A stretch of DNA of 64,000 nucleotides from Pseudomonas fragi (GCF_025426255.1 NZ_CP104861.1:186001-250000); one strand, 5' to 3'; shown: positions 52,047-61,916, counted from the stretch's first letter. Notes: a model not told the origin generated them from the sequence alone. Numbers and translations are program-made.

Positions 52047-54326
52047 ATGCTCAATACGCTGCGCAAGATCGTCCAGGAAGTTAACTCCGCCAAGGATCTC
52101 AAGGCGGCGTTGGGGATTATTGTGTTGCGCGTCAAAGAAGCCATGAGCAGCCAGGTCTGCTCGGTCTATTTGCTTGATCCAGAGACCAACCGTTTTGTCC
52201 TGATGGCCACCGAGGGCTTGAACAAGCGCTCGATCGGTAAAGTCAGCATGGCGCCCAACGAAGGCCTTGTGGGCCTTGTGGGCACCCGTGAAGAGCCTCT
52301 GAACCTCGAAAACGCCGCCGATCACCCGCGCTATCGCTACTTTGCCGAAACCGGAGAGGAGCGCTATGCCTCTTTCCTGGGGGCGCCGATCATCCACCAC
52401 CGCCGTGTGGTCGGGGTTCTGGTCATCCAGCAAAAGGAACGCCGTCAGTTCGACGAAGGTGAAGAAGCCTTTCTGGTAACCATGAGCGCCCAGTTGGCCG
52501 GGGTTATTGCCCATGCCGAAGCCACAGGTTCGATTCGTGGTCTGGGGCGTCAGGGCAAGGGTATCCAGGAAGCCAAGTTCGTCGGTGTGCCGGGTTCTCC
52601 AGGCGCGGCGGTGGGTACTGCGGTGGTCATGCTGCCACCGGCGGATCTGGACGTGGTGCCCGACAAGGCCATCACCGATATCCCGGCCGAAATTGCGCTG
52701 TTCAAGACCGCTCTCGAAGGCGTACGCAACGACATGCGTGCGGTTTCTAAAAAACTCGCTACGCAGCTGCGTCCCGAAGAGCAGGCGCTGTTCGACGTGT
52801 ACCTGATGATGCTCGACGATGCGTCGCTGGGCAGCGAAGTCAAAAATGTGATCAAGACCGGGCAGTGGGCTCAGGGTGCCCTGCGCCAGGTGGTGACCGA
52901 TCACGTCAACCGTTTTGAATTGATGGACGACGACTACCTGCGTGAGCGGGCGTCGGATGTACGCGACCTCGGTCGCCGCCTGCTGGCCTATTTGCAGCAT
53001 GACCGCCAGCAAAGCATGGTCTACCCCGAAAACACCATTCTGGTCAGCGAAGAACTGACCGCTACCATGCTCGGCGAAGTACCCGAGGGCAAACTGATAG
53101 GTCTGGTGTCAGTACTGGGTTCGGGCAACTCCCACGTGGCGATTCTGGCCCGGGCCATGGGTATTCCGACGGTAATGGGCTTGGTTGACCTGCCGTACTC
53201 GAAGGTCGACGGCATCCAGATGATCGTCGACGGCTACCACGGCGAGGTCTACACCAACCCCAGCGAAGTGCTGCGCAAGCAATACGCCGAGGTTGTCGAA
53301 GAAGAACGCCAGCTGTCCGAAGGGCTCGATGCCCTGCGTGAGCTGCCGTGCATCACCCCGGACGGGCATCGCATGCCGTTGTGGGTCAACACCGGCCTGC
53401 TGGCCGATGTAGCGCGTGCGCAACAGCGTGGGGCCGAAGGCGTGGGTCTGTACCGCACCGAAGTGCCGTTCATGATCAACCAGCGCTTTCCGAGCGAAAA
53501 GGAGCAGCTAGCGATTTATCGCGAGCAACTTTCCGCCTTCCACCCGCAACCGGTGACCATGCGCAGCCTGGACATTGGCGGCGACAAGTCACTGTCGTAT
53601 TTCCCGATCAAGGAAGAGAACCCGTTCCTTGGCTGGCGCGGGATTCGCGTCACCCTCGATCACCCCGAAATCTTTCTGGTTCAGGCCCGGGCCATGCTCA
53701 AGGCCAGTGAAGGCCTGAACAATCTGCGTATTTTGCTGCCGATGATCTCTGGCACCCACGAACTTGAAGAGGCCCTGCACCTGTTGCACCGTGCTTGGGG
53801 TGAAGTGCGTGACGAAGGCACCGATGTGCCGATGCCGCCGATTGGCGTAATGATCGAAATCCCGGCGGCGGTGTACCAAACCAAAGAACTGGCGCGCCAG
53901 GTGGACTTCCTGTCGGTGGGCTCCAACGACCTGACCCAGTACCTGTTGGCCGTGGACCGCAATAACCCGCGGGTGGCCGATTTGTACGACTACCTGCACC
54001 CGGCGGTGCTGCAAGCCCTGCAGTCGGTGGTACGCGACGCCCATGCGGAAGGCAAACCGGCGAGTATCTGTGGTGAAATGGCCGGTGATCCGGCGGCGGC
54101 GATCCTGCTGATGGCGATGGGTTTTGACAGCCTGTCGATGAACGCCACCAACTTGCCGAAAGTGAAATGGATGCTGCGCCAGGTCAGCCTGAGCCGCGCC
54201 AAGGAACTGCTGGCCGAAGTGATGACCATCGACAACCCGCAGGTCATTCGCAGCACCATACAGCTGGCCCTGAAGAACATGGGCCTGACCCGCATGATGA
54301 ATCCGGCGGCGATCAAGCCGTATTGA
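52047..54326 (+). CDS. ptsP: Phosphoenolpyruvate-protein phosphotransferase PtsP (EI-Ntr)
   Basis: PtsP starts the nitrogen-related PTS phosphorelay (EI-Ntr to NPr to EIIA-Ntr). The 759-residue protein has an N-terminal GAF domain (about 15-160) and then the EI domains: the phospho-His in GSGNSHVAILARAMGIPT near 358, a PEP-binding TIM barrel with DIGGDKSLSYFP, and the active-site Cys in PASICGEMAGDP near 675. GAF domains sense glutamine or oxoglutarate in related proteins. Confidence 0.96.
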   Translation: MLNTLRKIVQEVNSAKDLKAALGIIVLRVKEAMSSQVCSVYLLDPETNRFVLMATEGLNKRSIGKVSMAPNEGLVGLVGTREEPLNLENAADHPRYRYFAETGEERYASFLGAPIIHHRRVVGVLVIQQKERRQFDEGEEAFLVTMSAQLAGVIAHAEATGSIRGLGRQGKGIQEAKFVGVPGSPGAAVGTAVVMLPPADLDVVPDKAITDIPAEIALFKTALEGVRNDMRAVSKKLATQLRPEEQALFDVYLMMLDDASLGSEVKNVIKTGQWAQGALRQVVTDHVNRFELMDDDYLRERASDVRDLGRRLLAYLQHDRQQSMVYPENTILVSEELTATMLGEVPEGKLIGLVSVLGSGNSHVAILARAMGIPTVMGLVDLPYSKVDGIQMIVDGYHGEVYTNPSEVLRKQYAEVVEEERQLSEGLDALRELPCITPDGHRMPLWVNTGLLADVARAQQRGAEGVGLYRTEVPFMINQRFPSEKEQLAIYREQLSAFHPQPVTMRSLDIGGDKSLSYFPIKEENPFLGWRGIRVTLDHPEIFLVQARAMLKASEGLNNLRILLPMISGTHELEEALHLLHRAWGEVRDEGTDVPMPPIGVMIEIPAAVYQTKELARQVDFLSVGSNDLTQYLLAVDRNNPRVADLYDYLHPAVLQALQSVVRDAHAEGKPASICGEMAGDPAAAILLMAMGFDSLSMNATNLPKVKWMLRQVSLSRAKELLAEVMTIDNPQVIRSTIQLALKNMGLTRMMNPAAIKPY

Positions 54327-54335
54327 GGCGAGAGC

Positions 54336-54419
54336 TGTGTAGATACTCTGTTCCAGGTCAAGCCCCCAGTGGGAGCGAGCCTGCTCGCGAATGATCTTCG
54401 CGAGCAGGCTCGCTCCCAC
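54336..54419. repeat. Composite REP element, full
   Basis: GTAGATACTCTGTTCCAGGT-CAAGCCCCCA is followed by the REPIN arms GTGGGAGCGAGCCTGCTCGC-GAA (54369-54391) and its perfect reverse complement (54397-54419). Confidence 0.85.
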
Positions 54420-54460
54420 GTGTGAAGTACCTCGACAGCGGTTACACAGGTTTTTCGCCT

Positions 54461-55207
54461 TCAAGCTTGTACTTGTACCTCGCCCAAACGCCCTCCAAGC
54501 GGCCCGAAGCTGTGTTCTACCATCAACCTTGAGCCGTCAGCATTGACGATCAACGCCGTGCTGGCGCGGGTGCCGTAACTGGGGCTGGCGATAAACACAC
54601 TCGACAACAAACTCTCCGTGGCCAGCCCCACGCCTGTATCGGGCAGCTCGCTGAACGGTGCGGTTTGCGTATCCTTGAGCAAGGCCAGCAGTGCCTGCGG
54701 TTGCGGATCGTCGAGCACTTCGGCCAGCGCCGCCTTGGCCTTCAGCAGTTTGGGCCAGGGGGTGTCCAACCCGGCATTCGACAAACCATAAATCCCCGCA
54801 CTCAACGGTTGTGGCGCCAAGTCTCTGGAGTTGAAATGCCAGAGTTGATCACGGGTTCCCAGCAGAAGATTAAACCCGGCATAGTCGACTGAACGTCGGC
54901 CAACGTGTGCGAAATACTCGGAAATTGGCAGGTTTGAGGTCAAAAAGTCCGCCACCAGCTCGCCACGTGAGCGTCGTGAAGGCGGCTTGTGCGGTTCACG
55001 GATATTGGTCAGGGCGGCAAAGCGCCCATCGGCACCAACCCCCAGCCAGGTTCCGCCAGCTTCAAGGTCGCGGCCAGCGTACACCTGCGGCGCATCGGTC
55101 CACTGTGCAAGGGATTTGGCGGGGCGCGCATAAAACTCATCGCGGTTGGCCGCAACGACCAAAGGCTGTGCGTGGCCGGGGCGCCAAGCGAAGACAATCA
55201 GACACAT
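54461..55207 (-). CDS. NRDE (TANGO2-like) family protein
   Basis: The 248-residue protein starts MCLIVFAW with the conserved Cys2 and contains the naming motif NRDEF near residue 20, plus AGRDLEAGGTWLGV and RGELVADFL. Its eukaryotic relative TANGO2 is linked to haem or lipid handling; the bacterial role is not settled. It matches PA0339. Confidence 0.9.
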   Translation of the reverse strand: MCLIVFAWRPGHAQPLVVAANRDEFYARPAKSLAQWTDAPQVYAGRDLEAGGTWLGVGADGRFAALTNIREPHKPPSRRSRGELVADFLTSNLPISEYFAHVGRRSVDYAGFNLLLGTRDQLWHFNSRDLAPQPLSAGIYGLSNAGLDTPWPKLLKAKAALAEVLDDPQPQALLALLKDTQTAPFSELPDTGVGLATESLLSSVFIASPSYGTRASTALIVNADGSRLMVEHSFGPLGGRLGEVQVQA

Positions 55208-55337
55208 GGGCAGTCCTTAATGTTTTTTTAACCACACTACTTATAGATTGCTCAGGCGGCTCGCGCCATACCGTGCAGCGCAGTGGAGCCCAAGCCCTTG
55301 CTCCGTTACCATGCGGGTCAAATTTGGGGGGCGAGTA

Positions 55338-56120
55338 ATGGAATTTCTGCTCTATCTGGTGTTGGGAGGCTTTGCGGGCGTACTGGCCGGGCTGTTCGGG
55401 GTCGGTGGCGGAATTATCATCGTGCCGGTGCTGGTGTTCAGTTTCACCCTGCAGGGTTTTAACAGTGAGGTGCTGACCCATTTGGCCGTCGGCACGTCAT
55501 TGGCCACGATCATTTTTACCTCGATCAACTCGATCCGTGAGCACCACCGCAAAGGCGCCGTACGCTGGCCGCTGTTTGTCTGGATGACACTAGGCATCCT
55601 GATCGGCGCGGGTATCGGTGCAATCACGGCAGAAGCCATTGCCGGTCCCCACCTGCAGAAAATCATCGGCGTGTTCGCCCTGGTGATCGCCGTACAAATG
55701 GCCCTGGGGTTGCAACCCAAGGCCAGCGGCACGGTGCCGGGCAAAGTGGGCCTGACGATCGCTGGCACAGTGATTGGCTGGGCTTCGGCAATTTTCGGTA
55801 TCGGTGGCGGCTCATTGACCGTGCCGTTCCTCAGTTGGCGCAGCGTGCCGATGCAGCAAGCCGTAGCGACTTCGGCGGCCTGCGGTTTGCCGATTGCGCT
55901 GGTGGGTGCATTAAGTTTCATGATCATTGGCTGGCATAACCCCGACCTGCCCGCGCATAGTCTCGGTTTTATCTACTTGCCGGCGCTGCTCGGGATTGCC
56001 CTGACCAGTATGTTTTTCGCCCGTTTTGGTGCGCGACTGGCTCACAAGCTTTCGCCACGCCTGCTGAAACGGCTGTTTGCCGCACTGTTGTTCTGTGTCG
56101 GTTTGAGTTTCCTGATCTAA
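55338..56120 (+). CDS. TSUP family (TauE/SafE) permease
   Basis: The 260-residue protein has about eight membrane helices and two repeated halves, each with a Gly-rich signature: GVLAGLFGVGGGIIIVPVL near 15 and GWASAIFGIGGGSLTVPFL near 155. The family exports or imports sulfite, sulfoacetate or other small anions. The ATG at 55338 is preceded by GGGGGGCGAG. It is followed by lgt after 12 bases. Confidence 0.92.
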   Translation: MEFLLYLVLGGFAGVLAGLFGVGGGIIIVPVLVFSFTLQGFNSEVLTHLAVGTSLATIIFTSINSIREHHRKGAVRWPLFVWMTLGILIGAGIGAITAEAIAGPHLQKIIGVFALVIAVQMALGLQPKASGTVPGKVGLTIAGTVIGWASAIFGIGGGSLTVPFLSWRSVPMQQAVATSAACGLPIALVGALSFMIIGWHNPDLPAHSLGFIYLPALLGIALTSMFFARFGARLAHKLSPRLLKRLFAALLFCVGLSFLI

Positions 56121-56132
56121 CAAGGAGTCGCA

Positions 56133-56939
56133 ATGCTGCCTTACCCGCAGATTGACCCGGTGGCACTGGCCATCGGACCGCTGAAAATCCATTGGTACGG
56201 TTTGATGTACCTGATCGGCATTGGTGCCGCTTGGTTGATCCTGTCGCGCCGCCTCAACCGTTTCGACCCGACCTGGACCAAAGAGAAACTCTCTGACCTG
56301 GTGTTTTGGGTGGCCATGGGCGTGATTGTCGGTGGTCGTTTGGGTTACGTGCTGTTCTACGACCTGAGCGCCTACATCGCCAACCCGCTGCTGATTTTCG
56401 AAGTGTGGAAAGGCGGCATGGCGTTCCACGGCGGGTTGATTGGCGTAATGCTGGCTGTCTGGTGGTTCGGCAAACGCAATGGCAAGTCGTTCTTCCAGAT
56501 CATGGACTTTATCGCCCCTGTGGTGCCGATTGGTCTGGGGGCAGGGCGCATCGGCAACTTCATCAATGCCGAATTGTGGGGCAAGGCCAGTGATGTGCCG
56601 TGGGCGATGATCTTTCCCACCGACCCGCAGCAGTTGGCCCGCCATCCGTCGCAGCTTTACCAGTTTGCGCTGGAAGGTGTGGCACTGTTCCTGATTCTTT
56701 GGCTGTATTCGCGTAAACCTCGGCCAACCATGGCGGTGTCCGGGATGTTCGCCCTGTTCTACGGCATCTTCCGCTTTATCGTCGAATTCGTCCGCGTGCC
56801 GGATGCCCAGCTAGGCTATCTGGCGTTCGGCTGGGTGACGATGGGGCAAATTCTCTGCATCCCGATGATTGTGGGCGGCCTGCTCCTGATCTGGTGGGCT
56901 TACCACCGCGATTCAGCGGCTAACAAAGCTGCGCTTTAA
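56133..56939 (+). CDS. lgt: Prolipoprotein diacylglyceryl transferase
   Basis: Lgt attaches diacylglycerol to the lipobox Cys of lipoproteins. The 268-residue membrane protein has seven helices, the essential AFHGGLIG motif near 102 and the Lgt signature [13 protein letters not shown] near 140. AAGGAG stands before the ATG. The order TSUP-lgt-thyA is conserved. Confidence 0.96.
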   Translation: MLPYPQIDPVALAIGPLKIHWYGLMYLIGIGAAWLILSRRLNRFDPTWTKEKLSDLVFWVAMGVIVGGRLGYVLFYDLSAYIANPLLIFEVWKGGMAFHGGLIGVMLAVWWFGKRNGKSFFQIMDFIAPVVPIGLGAGRIGNFINAELWGKASDVPWAMIFPTDPQQLARHPSQLYQFALEGVALFLILWLYSRKPRPTMAVSGMFALFYGIFRFIVEFVRVPDAQLGYLAFGWVTMGQILCIPMIVGGLLLIWWAYHRDSAANKAAL

Positions 56940-56989
56940 ATTCGAATCGCAGGGCGCACGCCGCCCTGCATTCAAACGGTAGGAAAACC

Positions 56990-57961
56990 ATGAAGCAATA
57001 TCTCGACCTCGTTGCCAACGTCATTAAAAACGGCACCCTGCAAGCCAACCGTACCGGTGTGAAGACCATCAGTCTGCCCGGCGCCATGTTGCGCTATGAC
57101 CTCAAGGAAGGTTTTCCGGCCATCACGACCCGGCGCATGGCGTTCAAATCTGCCATCGGCGAGATGTGCGGTTTCTTGCGCCCGGTAAACAGCGCGGCAG
57201 ATTTCCGCGCGCTGGGTTGTAAGGTGTGGGATCAGAACGCCAACGAAAACGCCCAGTGGCTGGCCAACCCGTTCCGTCAGGGTGAAGACGACCTTGGCGA
57301 AATCTACGGCGTGCAATGGCGCAAATGGCCTGCTTACAAGCAAATCGAGCGCAGCAACCAGGCTGCCATCGAGTTGTGCCTGAGCCAAGGCTACCGTCAG
57401 ATCGCCGAAGGTGAAGAAGACGGTCAGGCTTATGTGGTGCTCTACAAGGCCATCGATCAGGTGCGTCAGTGTGTCGACACCATCATCAACGACCCGGGCA
57501 GCCGACGTATTCTGTTCCACGGCTGGAACTGCGCCCAGCTCGACGAAATGGCCCTGCCGCCGTGCCATCTGCTGTACCAGTTCCACCCGAATGTGGAGAC
57601 GAAAGAAATCTCCCTGACCCTCTATATCCGTTCCAACGATTTGGGCCTAGGCACACCGTTCAACCTGACCGAAGGCGCTGCACTGCTGAGCTTGATCGGT
57701 CGCCTGACCGGGTACACGCCGCGTTGGTTTACCTACTTTATCGGCGATGCCCATGTGTATGAAAACCACCTGGACATGCTCAACGAGCAACTGACCCGCG
57801 AACCGTTCCCGATGCCAAAACTGGTGATCTCGGACCGCGTACCGGAATTCGCCAAGACGGGCGTGTACCAGCCAGAGTGGCTGGGCCTGATTGAGCCGAG
57901 TGACTTCAGCCTCGAAGGCTACCAGCACCACGCGCCGATGACCGCGCCGATGGCGGTGTAA
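56990..57961 (+). CDS. thyA: Thymidylate synthase, long form
   Basis: ThyA makes dTMP from dUMP with methylenetetrahydrofolate. The catalytic Cys is in [10 protein letters not shown] near residue 191 and the phosphate-binding pair in [11 protein letters not shown] near 170. At 323 residues it is about 60 longer than the E. coli enzyme; extra sequence lies before and after the [12 protein letters not shown] motif (about 85-100 and 118-155). The N-terminal half ([16 protein letters not shown]) also departs from the common HELLWFL type. Confidence 0.95.
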   Translation: MKQYLDLVANVIKNGTLQANRTGVKTISLPGAMLRYDLKEGFPAITTRRMAFKSAIGEMCGFLRPVNSAADFRALGCKVWDQNANENAQWLANPFRQGEDDLGEIYGVQWRKWPAYKQIERSNQAAIELCLSQGYRQIAEGEEDGQAYVVLYKAIDQVRQCVDTIINDPGSRRILFHGWNCAQLDEMALPPCHLLYQFHPNVETKEISLTLYIRSNDLGLGTPFNLTEGAALLSLIGRLTGYTPRWFTYFIGDAHVYENHLDMLNEQLTREPFPMPKLVISDRVPEFAKTGVYQPEWLGLIEPSDFSLEGYQHHAPMTAPMAV

Positions 57962-57973
57962 AACCCCCGATAT

Positions 57974-58044
57974 CCCCCTGTGGGAGCGAGCCTGCTCGCG
58001 AAGCCCTCAAGCGCTTCGCGAGCAGGCTCGCTCCCACAAGGGGG
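57974..58044. repeat. REPIN between thyA and cadR
   Basis: CCCCCTGTGGGAGCGAGCCT... and its reverse complement ...CTCCCACAAGGGGG form a long hairpin with arms of about 30 bp. It lies between convergent genes. Confidence 0.88.
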
Positions 58045-58049
58045 GCGCT

Positions 58050-58499
58050 TTAATGCCCGTGGCTTCTGCCCACATGGCTTGGCTCGCCTTCCGGCGCGCT
58101 GACCGATCCGCTGACTTCCAGCTGCTGCAAAATCCCGCAGTGTTCTCCGTTCGGCCCTTCGCCACAGCGTTGGCGCAGCTCGAGCAGTTGTGTCTGCAAG
58201 ACCAGCAAGCTGTCGACCCGTGCCTTGACGTGATGAATATGTTCGTCGATCAGCGCATTTACGCTTTCGCACTGGTCCTGCGGGCTGTCGCGCAGATTGA
58301 GCAGGCTGCGGATCTCTTCGAGGGTCATGTCCAGGCTGCGGCAATTGCGGATAAACGTTAGCCGCTCAACGTGGGCCTGGGTGTACAAACGGTAATTACC
58401 CTCGCTGCGTGCAGGCTCCGGCAGCAACCCTTCGCGCTCGTAATAACGGATGGTTTCGACCTGACAGTCGGTCAATTTCGCCAACTCACCAATTTTCAT
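58050..58499 (-). CDS. cadR: MerR-family heavy metal regulator, CadR-like
   Basis: The 149-residue protein has an N-terminal MerR helix-turn-helix (MKIGELAKLT...TIRYYEREGLLPEP), a long dimerisation helix, and metal-site cysteines: C77 region (DQCESVNALID) and C112 (QRCGEGPNGEHC), with a His-rich C-terminus (HVGRSHGH). This pattern matches CadR/PbrR proteins that respond to Cd, Pb or Zn. It is divergent from cadA and should twist the promoter between them. Confidence 0.92.
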   Translation of the reverse strand: MKIGELAKLTDCQVETIRYYEREGLLPEPARSEGNYRLYTQAHVERLTFIRNCRSLDMTLEEIRSLLNLRDSPQDQCESVNALIDEHIHHVKARVDSLLVLQTQLLELRQRCGEGPNGEHCGILQQLEVSGSVSAPEGEPSHVGRSHGH

Positions 58500-58522
58500 C
58501 GCACTTATCTCCGAAAGGTTGC

Positions 58523-58553
58523 TTGACCCTATAGTGGCTACAGGGTCTTTACT
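58523..58553 (+). promoter_or_regulatory. MerR-type promoter of cadA with CadR operator
   Basis: TTGACC (58523-58528) and TTTACT (58548-58553) are separated by 19 bases, the over-long spacer typical of MerR-activated promoters. The dyad ACCCTATAGTGGCTACAGGG-T (58526-58546) fills the spacer. Confidence 0.85.
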
Positions 58554-58585
58554 TGGCAATAGGCACCTTTCCCGGACGCAACCTG

Positions 58586-60856
58586 ATGAGCGACTCCATT
58601 CACACCCCGCACAAGCCCCACCACGATCACGATCACGATCACGATCACGAACATGATCATGGCGAGAAGCACGACCACGACAGTCATGCCCATAGCTGCT
58701 GTTCAGCAGCGGCGGGCCCCAGCGTGATCAAGCTCGGCTCTGCTCCCACTGCGGGTGCGCGCCTGAGCAGTTTTCGCATCGAAGCGATGGACTGCCCCAC
58801 CGAGCAGACCCTGATCCAGAACAAGCTGGGCAAGCTGGCGGGTGTGCAGCAACTGGAGTTCAACCTGATCAACCGGGTATTGGGCGTGACCCATGACCTG
58901 CCGTCGACCGCGCCGATTATCGCGGCGATAAAATCCCTGGGCATGCAGGCCGATCCCATTGAATCGGGAACAGATGCAGCCCCGGCTGCGCCGCCCGTCA
59001 AAAAACACTGGTGGCCGCTGGCCGTAGCCGGGGTGGGTGCGTTGGCCGCCGAAGTGCTGCATTTCACCGATGCCGCGCCTACGTGGGTGATCGCGCTGGT
59101 GGCACTGGTATCGATCCTCAGCGGCGGTCTGACCACCTACAAAAAGGGCTGGATTGCCCTGAAAAACCTTAACCTGAACATCAATGCGCTGATGAGCATC
59201 GCCGTGACCGGCGCGGTGCTGATCGGTCAGTGGCCCGAAGCGGCCATGGTGATGTTCCTGTTTACCGTGGCCGAGTTGATCGAAGCCAAATCTCTCGACC
59301 GCGCCCGCAATGCCATCAGCGGGCTGATGCAAATGGCGCCAGACAAGGCCACCGTGCAACAGGCGGATGGCAGTTGGGTCGAGCTTGAAGTCAAAGATAT
59401 CGCCCTGGGCACCTTGGTAAGGGTGCGGCCTGGTGAGCGCATTGGCCTGGACGGTGAGGTGGTGTCCGGCAACTCGACCATCGATCAGGCGCCGATCACC
59501 GGCGAAAGCCTGCCTATCGAGAAGACCGTAGGCGATAAAGTTTTCGCGGGCACCATCAACCAGTCCGGTGCCCTGGAGTACCGGGTGACAGCGGCGGCCA
59601 ACAACTCGACGCTGGCGCGAATCATCCACGCTGTGGAGCAAGCCCAGGGTGCACGGGCACCGACCCAGCGCTTCGTCGACAGCTTCGCGAAAATCTATAC
59701 CCCGCTGGTGTTCGTTTTCGCCATGGCAGTGGCTGTGATCCCGCCCTTGTTCATGGGCGGCGTGTGGTTCGACTGGATCTATCGCGCACTGGTGTTGTTG
59801 GTGGTGGCGTGCCCGTGTGCGCTGGTGATTTCGACCCCGGTAACCATCGTCAGCGGCCTGGCCGCAGCGGCCCGCAAGGGGATTCTGGTCAAGGGTGGGG
59901 TGTATCTCGAGAGTGGCCACAAACTCGATTTTCTGGCGCTGGACAAGACCGGCACCATCACCCACGGCAAGCCGGTGCAAACCGACTATCTGCCGCTTGA
60001 TCCGCTGTTTGCCGACAGTGCGGTGTTGCTGGCTGCAAGCCTGGCCAGCCGCTCCGACCACCCGGTGTCACTGGCCGTGGCCAATGCGGCTGTGGATAAA
60101 AAACTGGCATTGAGCGCTGTGGATAACTTCGCCGCCCTGGCAGGTCGTGGTGTGCGCGGGGAAATCGACGGTAAGCTTTATCATTTGGGCAATCACCGTC
60201 TGGTTGAAGAGCTGGGCCTGTGCTCGCCCGAGCTGGAAGCGAAGCTTTTTGCGCTGGAAGAACAAGGTAAAACCGTCATCTTGTTGTGTGACAGTTCTGG
60301 TCCGATGGCGTTGTTCGCGGTGGCAGATACCGTCAAGGAAACCAGCCGCGAAGCGATTCGCGAGCTGCATGAACTGGGCATCAAAACCCTGATGCTGACC
60401 GGCGACAACCCGCACACCGCCCGCGCTATTGCCGCACAGGTCGGGATCGACGAAGCGCAAGGCAACTTGTTGCCGGAGGACAAGCTCAAGGCGATTGAGG
60501 CGTTGTACGCCAAAGGGCATCACGTTGGCATGGTGGGTGACGGGATCAACGACGCTCCGGCCTTGGCTCGCGCCGAGATTGGTTTTGCGATGGCCGCGGC
60601 GGGCACAGATACCGCGATAGAGACTGCAGATGTAGCCCTGATGGACGACGATCTGCGCAAAATTCCAGCATTCATTCGCCTGTCACGTCAAACTTCCAGC
60701 ATCCTTAAACAAAACATCGCCCTGGCATTGGTCATTAAAGCGATCTTTCTTGCGGTAACCTTCCTTGGGTTGGCCACCATGTGGATGGCCGTATTTGCCG
60801 ACATGGGCGTCAGCCTGTTGGTGGTGTTCAACGGTTTGCGCCTGCTGCGCAAATAG
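58586..60856 (+). CDS. cadA: Cd/Zn/Pb-exporting P1B-type ATPase
   Basis: CadA pumps divalent soft metals out of the cytoplasm. The 756-residue protein has a His/Asp-rich metal-binding N-terminus (HDHDHDHDHEHDHG, residues 14-27, and HSCC), one HMA domain with EAMDCPTEQTL near 67, then the P-type core: TGES, CPC in VACPCALVIS near 410, phosphorylation DKTGTITHG near 455, SDHPVS and GDGINDAPAL near 650. CPC with the MDCPTE motif supports zinc/cadmium/lead over copper. Confidence 0.95.
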   Translation: MSDSIHTPHKPHHDHDHDHDHEHDHGEKHDHDSHAHSCCSAAAGPSVIKLGSAPTAGARLSSFRIEAMDCPTEQTLIQNKLGKLAGVQQLEFNLINRVLGVTHDLPSTAPIIAAIKSLGMQADPIESGTDAAPAAPPVKKHWWPLAVAGVGALAAEVLHFTDAAPTWVIALVALVSILSGGLTTYKKGWIALKNLNLNINALMSIAVTGAVLIGQWPEAAMVMFLFTVAELIEAKSLDRARNAISGLMQMAPDKATVQQADGSWVELEVKDIALGTLVRVRPGERIGLDGEVVSGNSTIDQAPITGESLPIEKTVGDKVFAGTINQSGALEYRVTAAANNSTLARIIHAVEQAQGARAPTQRFVDSFAKIYTPLVFVFAMAVAVIPPLFMGGVWFDWIYRALVLLVVACPCALVISTPVTIVSGLAAAARKGILVKGGVYLESGHKLDFLALDKTGTITHGKPVQTDYLPLDPLFADSAVLLAASLASRSDHPVSLAVANAAVDKKLALSAVDNFAALAGRGVRGEIDGKLYHLGNHRLVEELGLCSPELEAKLFALEEQGKTVILLCDSSGPMALFAVADTVKETSREAIRELHELGIKTLMLTGDNPHTARAIAAQVGIDEAQGNLLPEDKLKAIEALYAKGHHVGMVGDGINDAPALARAEIGFAMAAAGTDTAIETADVALMDDDLRKIPAFIRLSRQTSSILKQNIALALVIKAIFLAVTFLGLATMWMAVFADMGVSLLVVFNGLRLLRK

Positions 60857-60872
60857 ACCAAGAGAGGCCGCT

Positions 60873-61736
60873 GTGCTGAGTGCCGAGCTGAAAGCGTTTT
60901 ACCGGGTGGCCCAACTGGGCAGCATTACTCAGGCCGCAAAGAAGCTCGGGCTTAGCCAGCCGACCGTGACCACGCAGATCCGTAACCTCGAAAGCCAGTA
61001 CGCCGTGGAGCTGTTTTATCGCGGCGGACGGCGCCTGACCCTGAGCGATGAGGGCGTGCGCCTGCTGCCGATGGTCAAGGCGCTGCTGCAGCAAGAAGCC
61101 GATATTGAGTTCTTTTTGCGCAATAGCGGCCAAGGCACTGGCACATTGCGCATTGCCGCCACGGCGCCGTATTACATCCTCGATCTGGTTAAAGCCTTTC
61201 GCGAGCGCTTGCCGCAGATCGACGTGTCGGTGGATATCGGCAACTCCCAGCAGGTGCTTGAAGCGCTGGACGAGTATCGGGTCGACATTGCCGCTTCGTC
61301 GCAGTTGCTGGAAGACCCGCGCCTGATTCGCCGCGTACTGGGTGCCGATCCGCTGGTGCTGGCGGTGCATCGCAATCACCCGCTGGCCAATCTCGACCAT
61401 GTGCCGTTGAGCGCGTTGGCCGGGCATTGTCTGTTGATGCGCGAACAGGGCTCGACCACACGCCAGTTGACCGAAGAACTGCTTGCCAGTGCTGGCGTCA
61501 GTTTTGGTCCGCTGCTGGAAATCGGCAGCCGGGAATCGATTCGTGAGGCGGTGTTGCGCAATATCGGCATCAGTATCATCGCCCGCCAGGAAGTCCCCCA
61601 CGACCCGCAACTGCGAGTGCTGACCCTGGAAAGTGCGCCGGTTATCCACGAGTACCTGTACTGCCTCAAAGAGCGCAAGGCCGCGCGTTTGCCAGCAGCA
61701 TTTCTGGGGCTGGCGCAGGAAATGGCTCCGGCCTGA
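60873..61736 (+). CDS. LysR-family transcriptional regulator
   Basis: The 287-residue protein has the N-terminal winged helix (AELKAFYRVAQLGSITQAAK, LSQPTVTTQIRNLE) and a C-terminal effector-binding domain (about 90-285). The GTG at 60873 follows AGAGAGG. It lies 16 bases after cadA but more likely controls the ABC importer genes downstream; similar LysR proteins accompany 2-aminoethylphosphonate uptake and degradation genes. Confidence 0.88.
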   Translation: MLSAELKAFYRVAQLGSITQAAKKLGLSQPTVTTQIRNLESQYAVELFYRGGRRLTLSDEGVRLLPMVKALLQQEADIEFFLRNSGQGTGTLRIAATAPYYILDLVKAFRERLPQIDVSVDIGNSQQVLEALDEYRVDIAASSQLLEDPRLIRRVLGADPLVLAVHRNHPLANLDHVPLSALAGHCLLMREQGSTTRQLTEELLASAGVSFGPLLEIGSRESIREAVLRNIGISIIARQEVPHDPQLRVLTLESAPVIHEYLYCLKERKAARLPAAFLGLAQEMAPA

Positions 61737-61760
61737 GACTTTGGGTTTTTGAACAGGCGC

Positions 61761-61802
61761 AAGCCCTTCGGGCTTGATCGCAGCCTTCGGCAGCGGCTAC
61801 AG
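61761..61802. repeat. Short hairpin plus half-copy of the 'GCAGCGGCTAC' repeat
   Basis: AAGCCC-TTC-GGGCTT is followed by GATCGCAGCCTTCGGCAGCG-GCTACAG. It could end transcription of the LysR gene. Confidence 0.65.
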
Positions 61803-61916
61803 AGTGTGGATCACCCAAATTCACCAATACCACTATCGGCAGCTTTGGCCTTGCTGCCACATCTTGTACGCATTGCGTCTCTAGGATGAGCCCCATCTGC
61901 TTGATGAGGTGCACCC

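Noticed and set aside
58619..58670. Short tandem repeat of CACGAT/GATCAC units
   Set aside because: It encodes the His/Asp metal-binding tail of CadA in frame, so it is coding low complexity, not a separate repeat element.
58703..60061. A 452-codon minus-strand open frame opposite cadA
   Set aside because: The plus-strand P-type ATPase is certain; the shadow frame is low-complexity His/Gln/Arg-rich.
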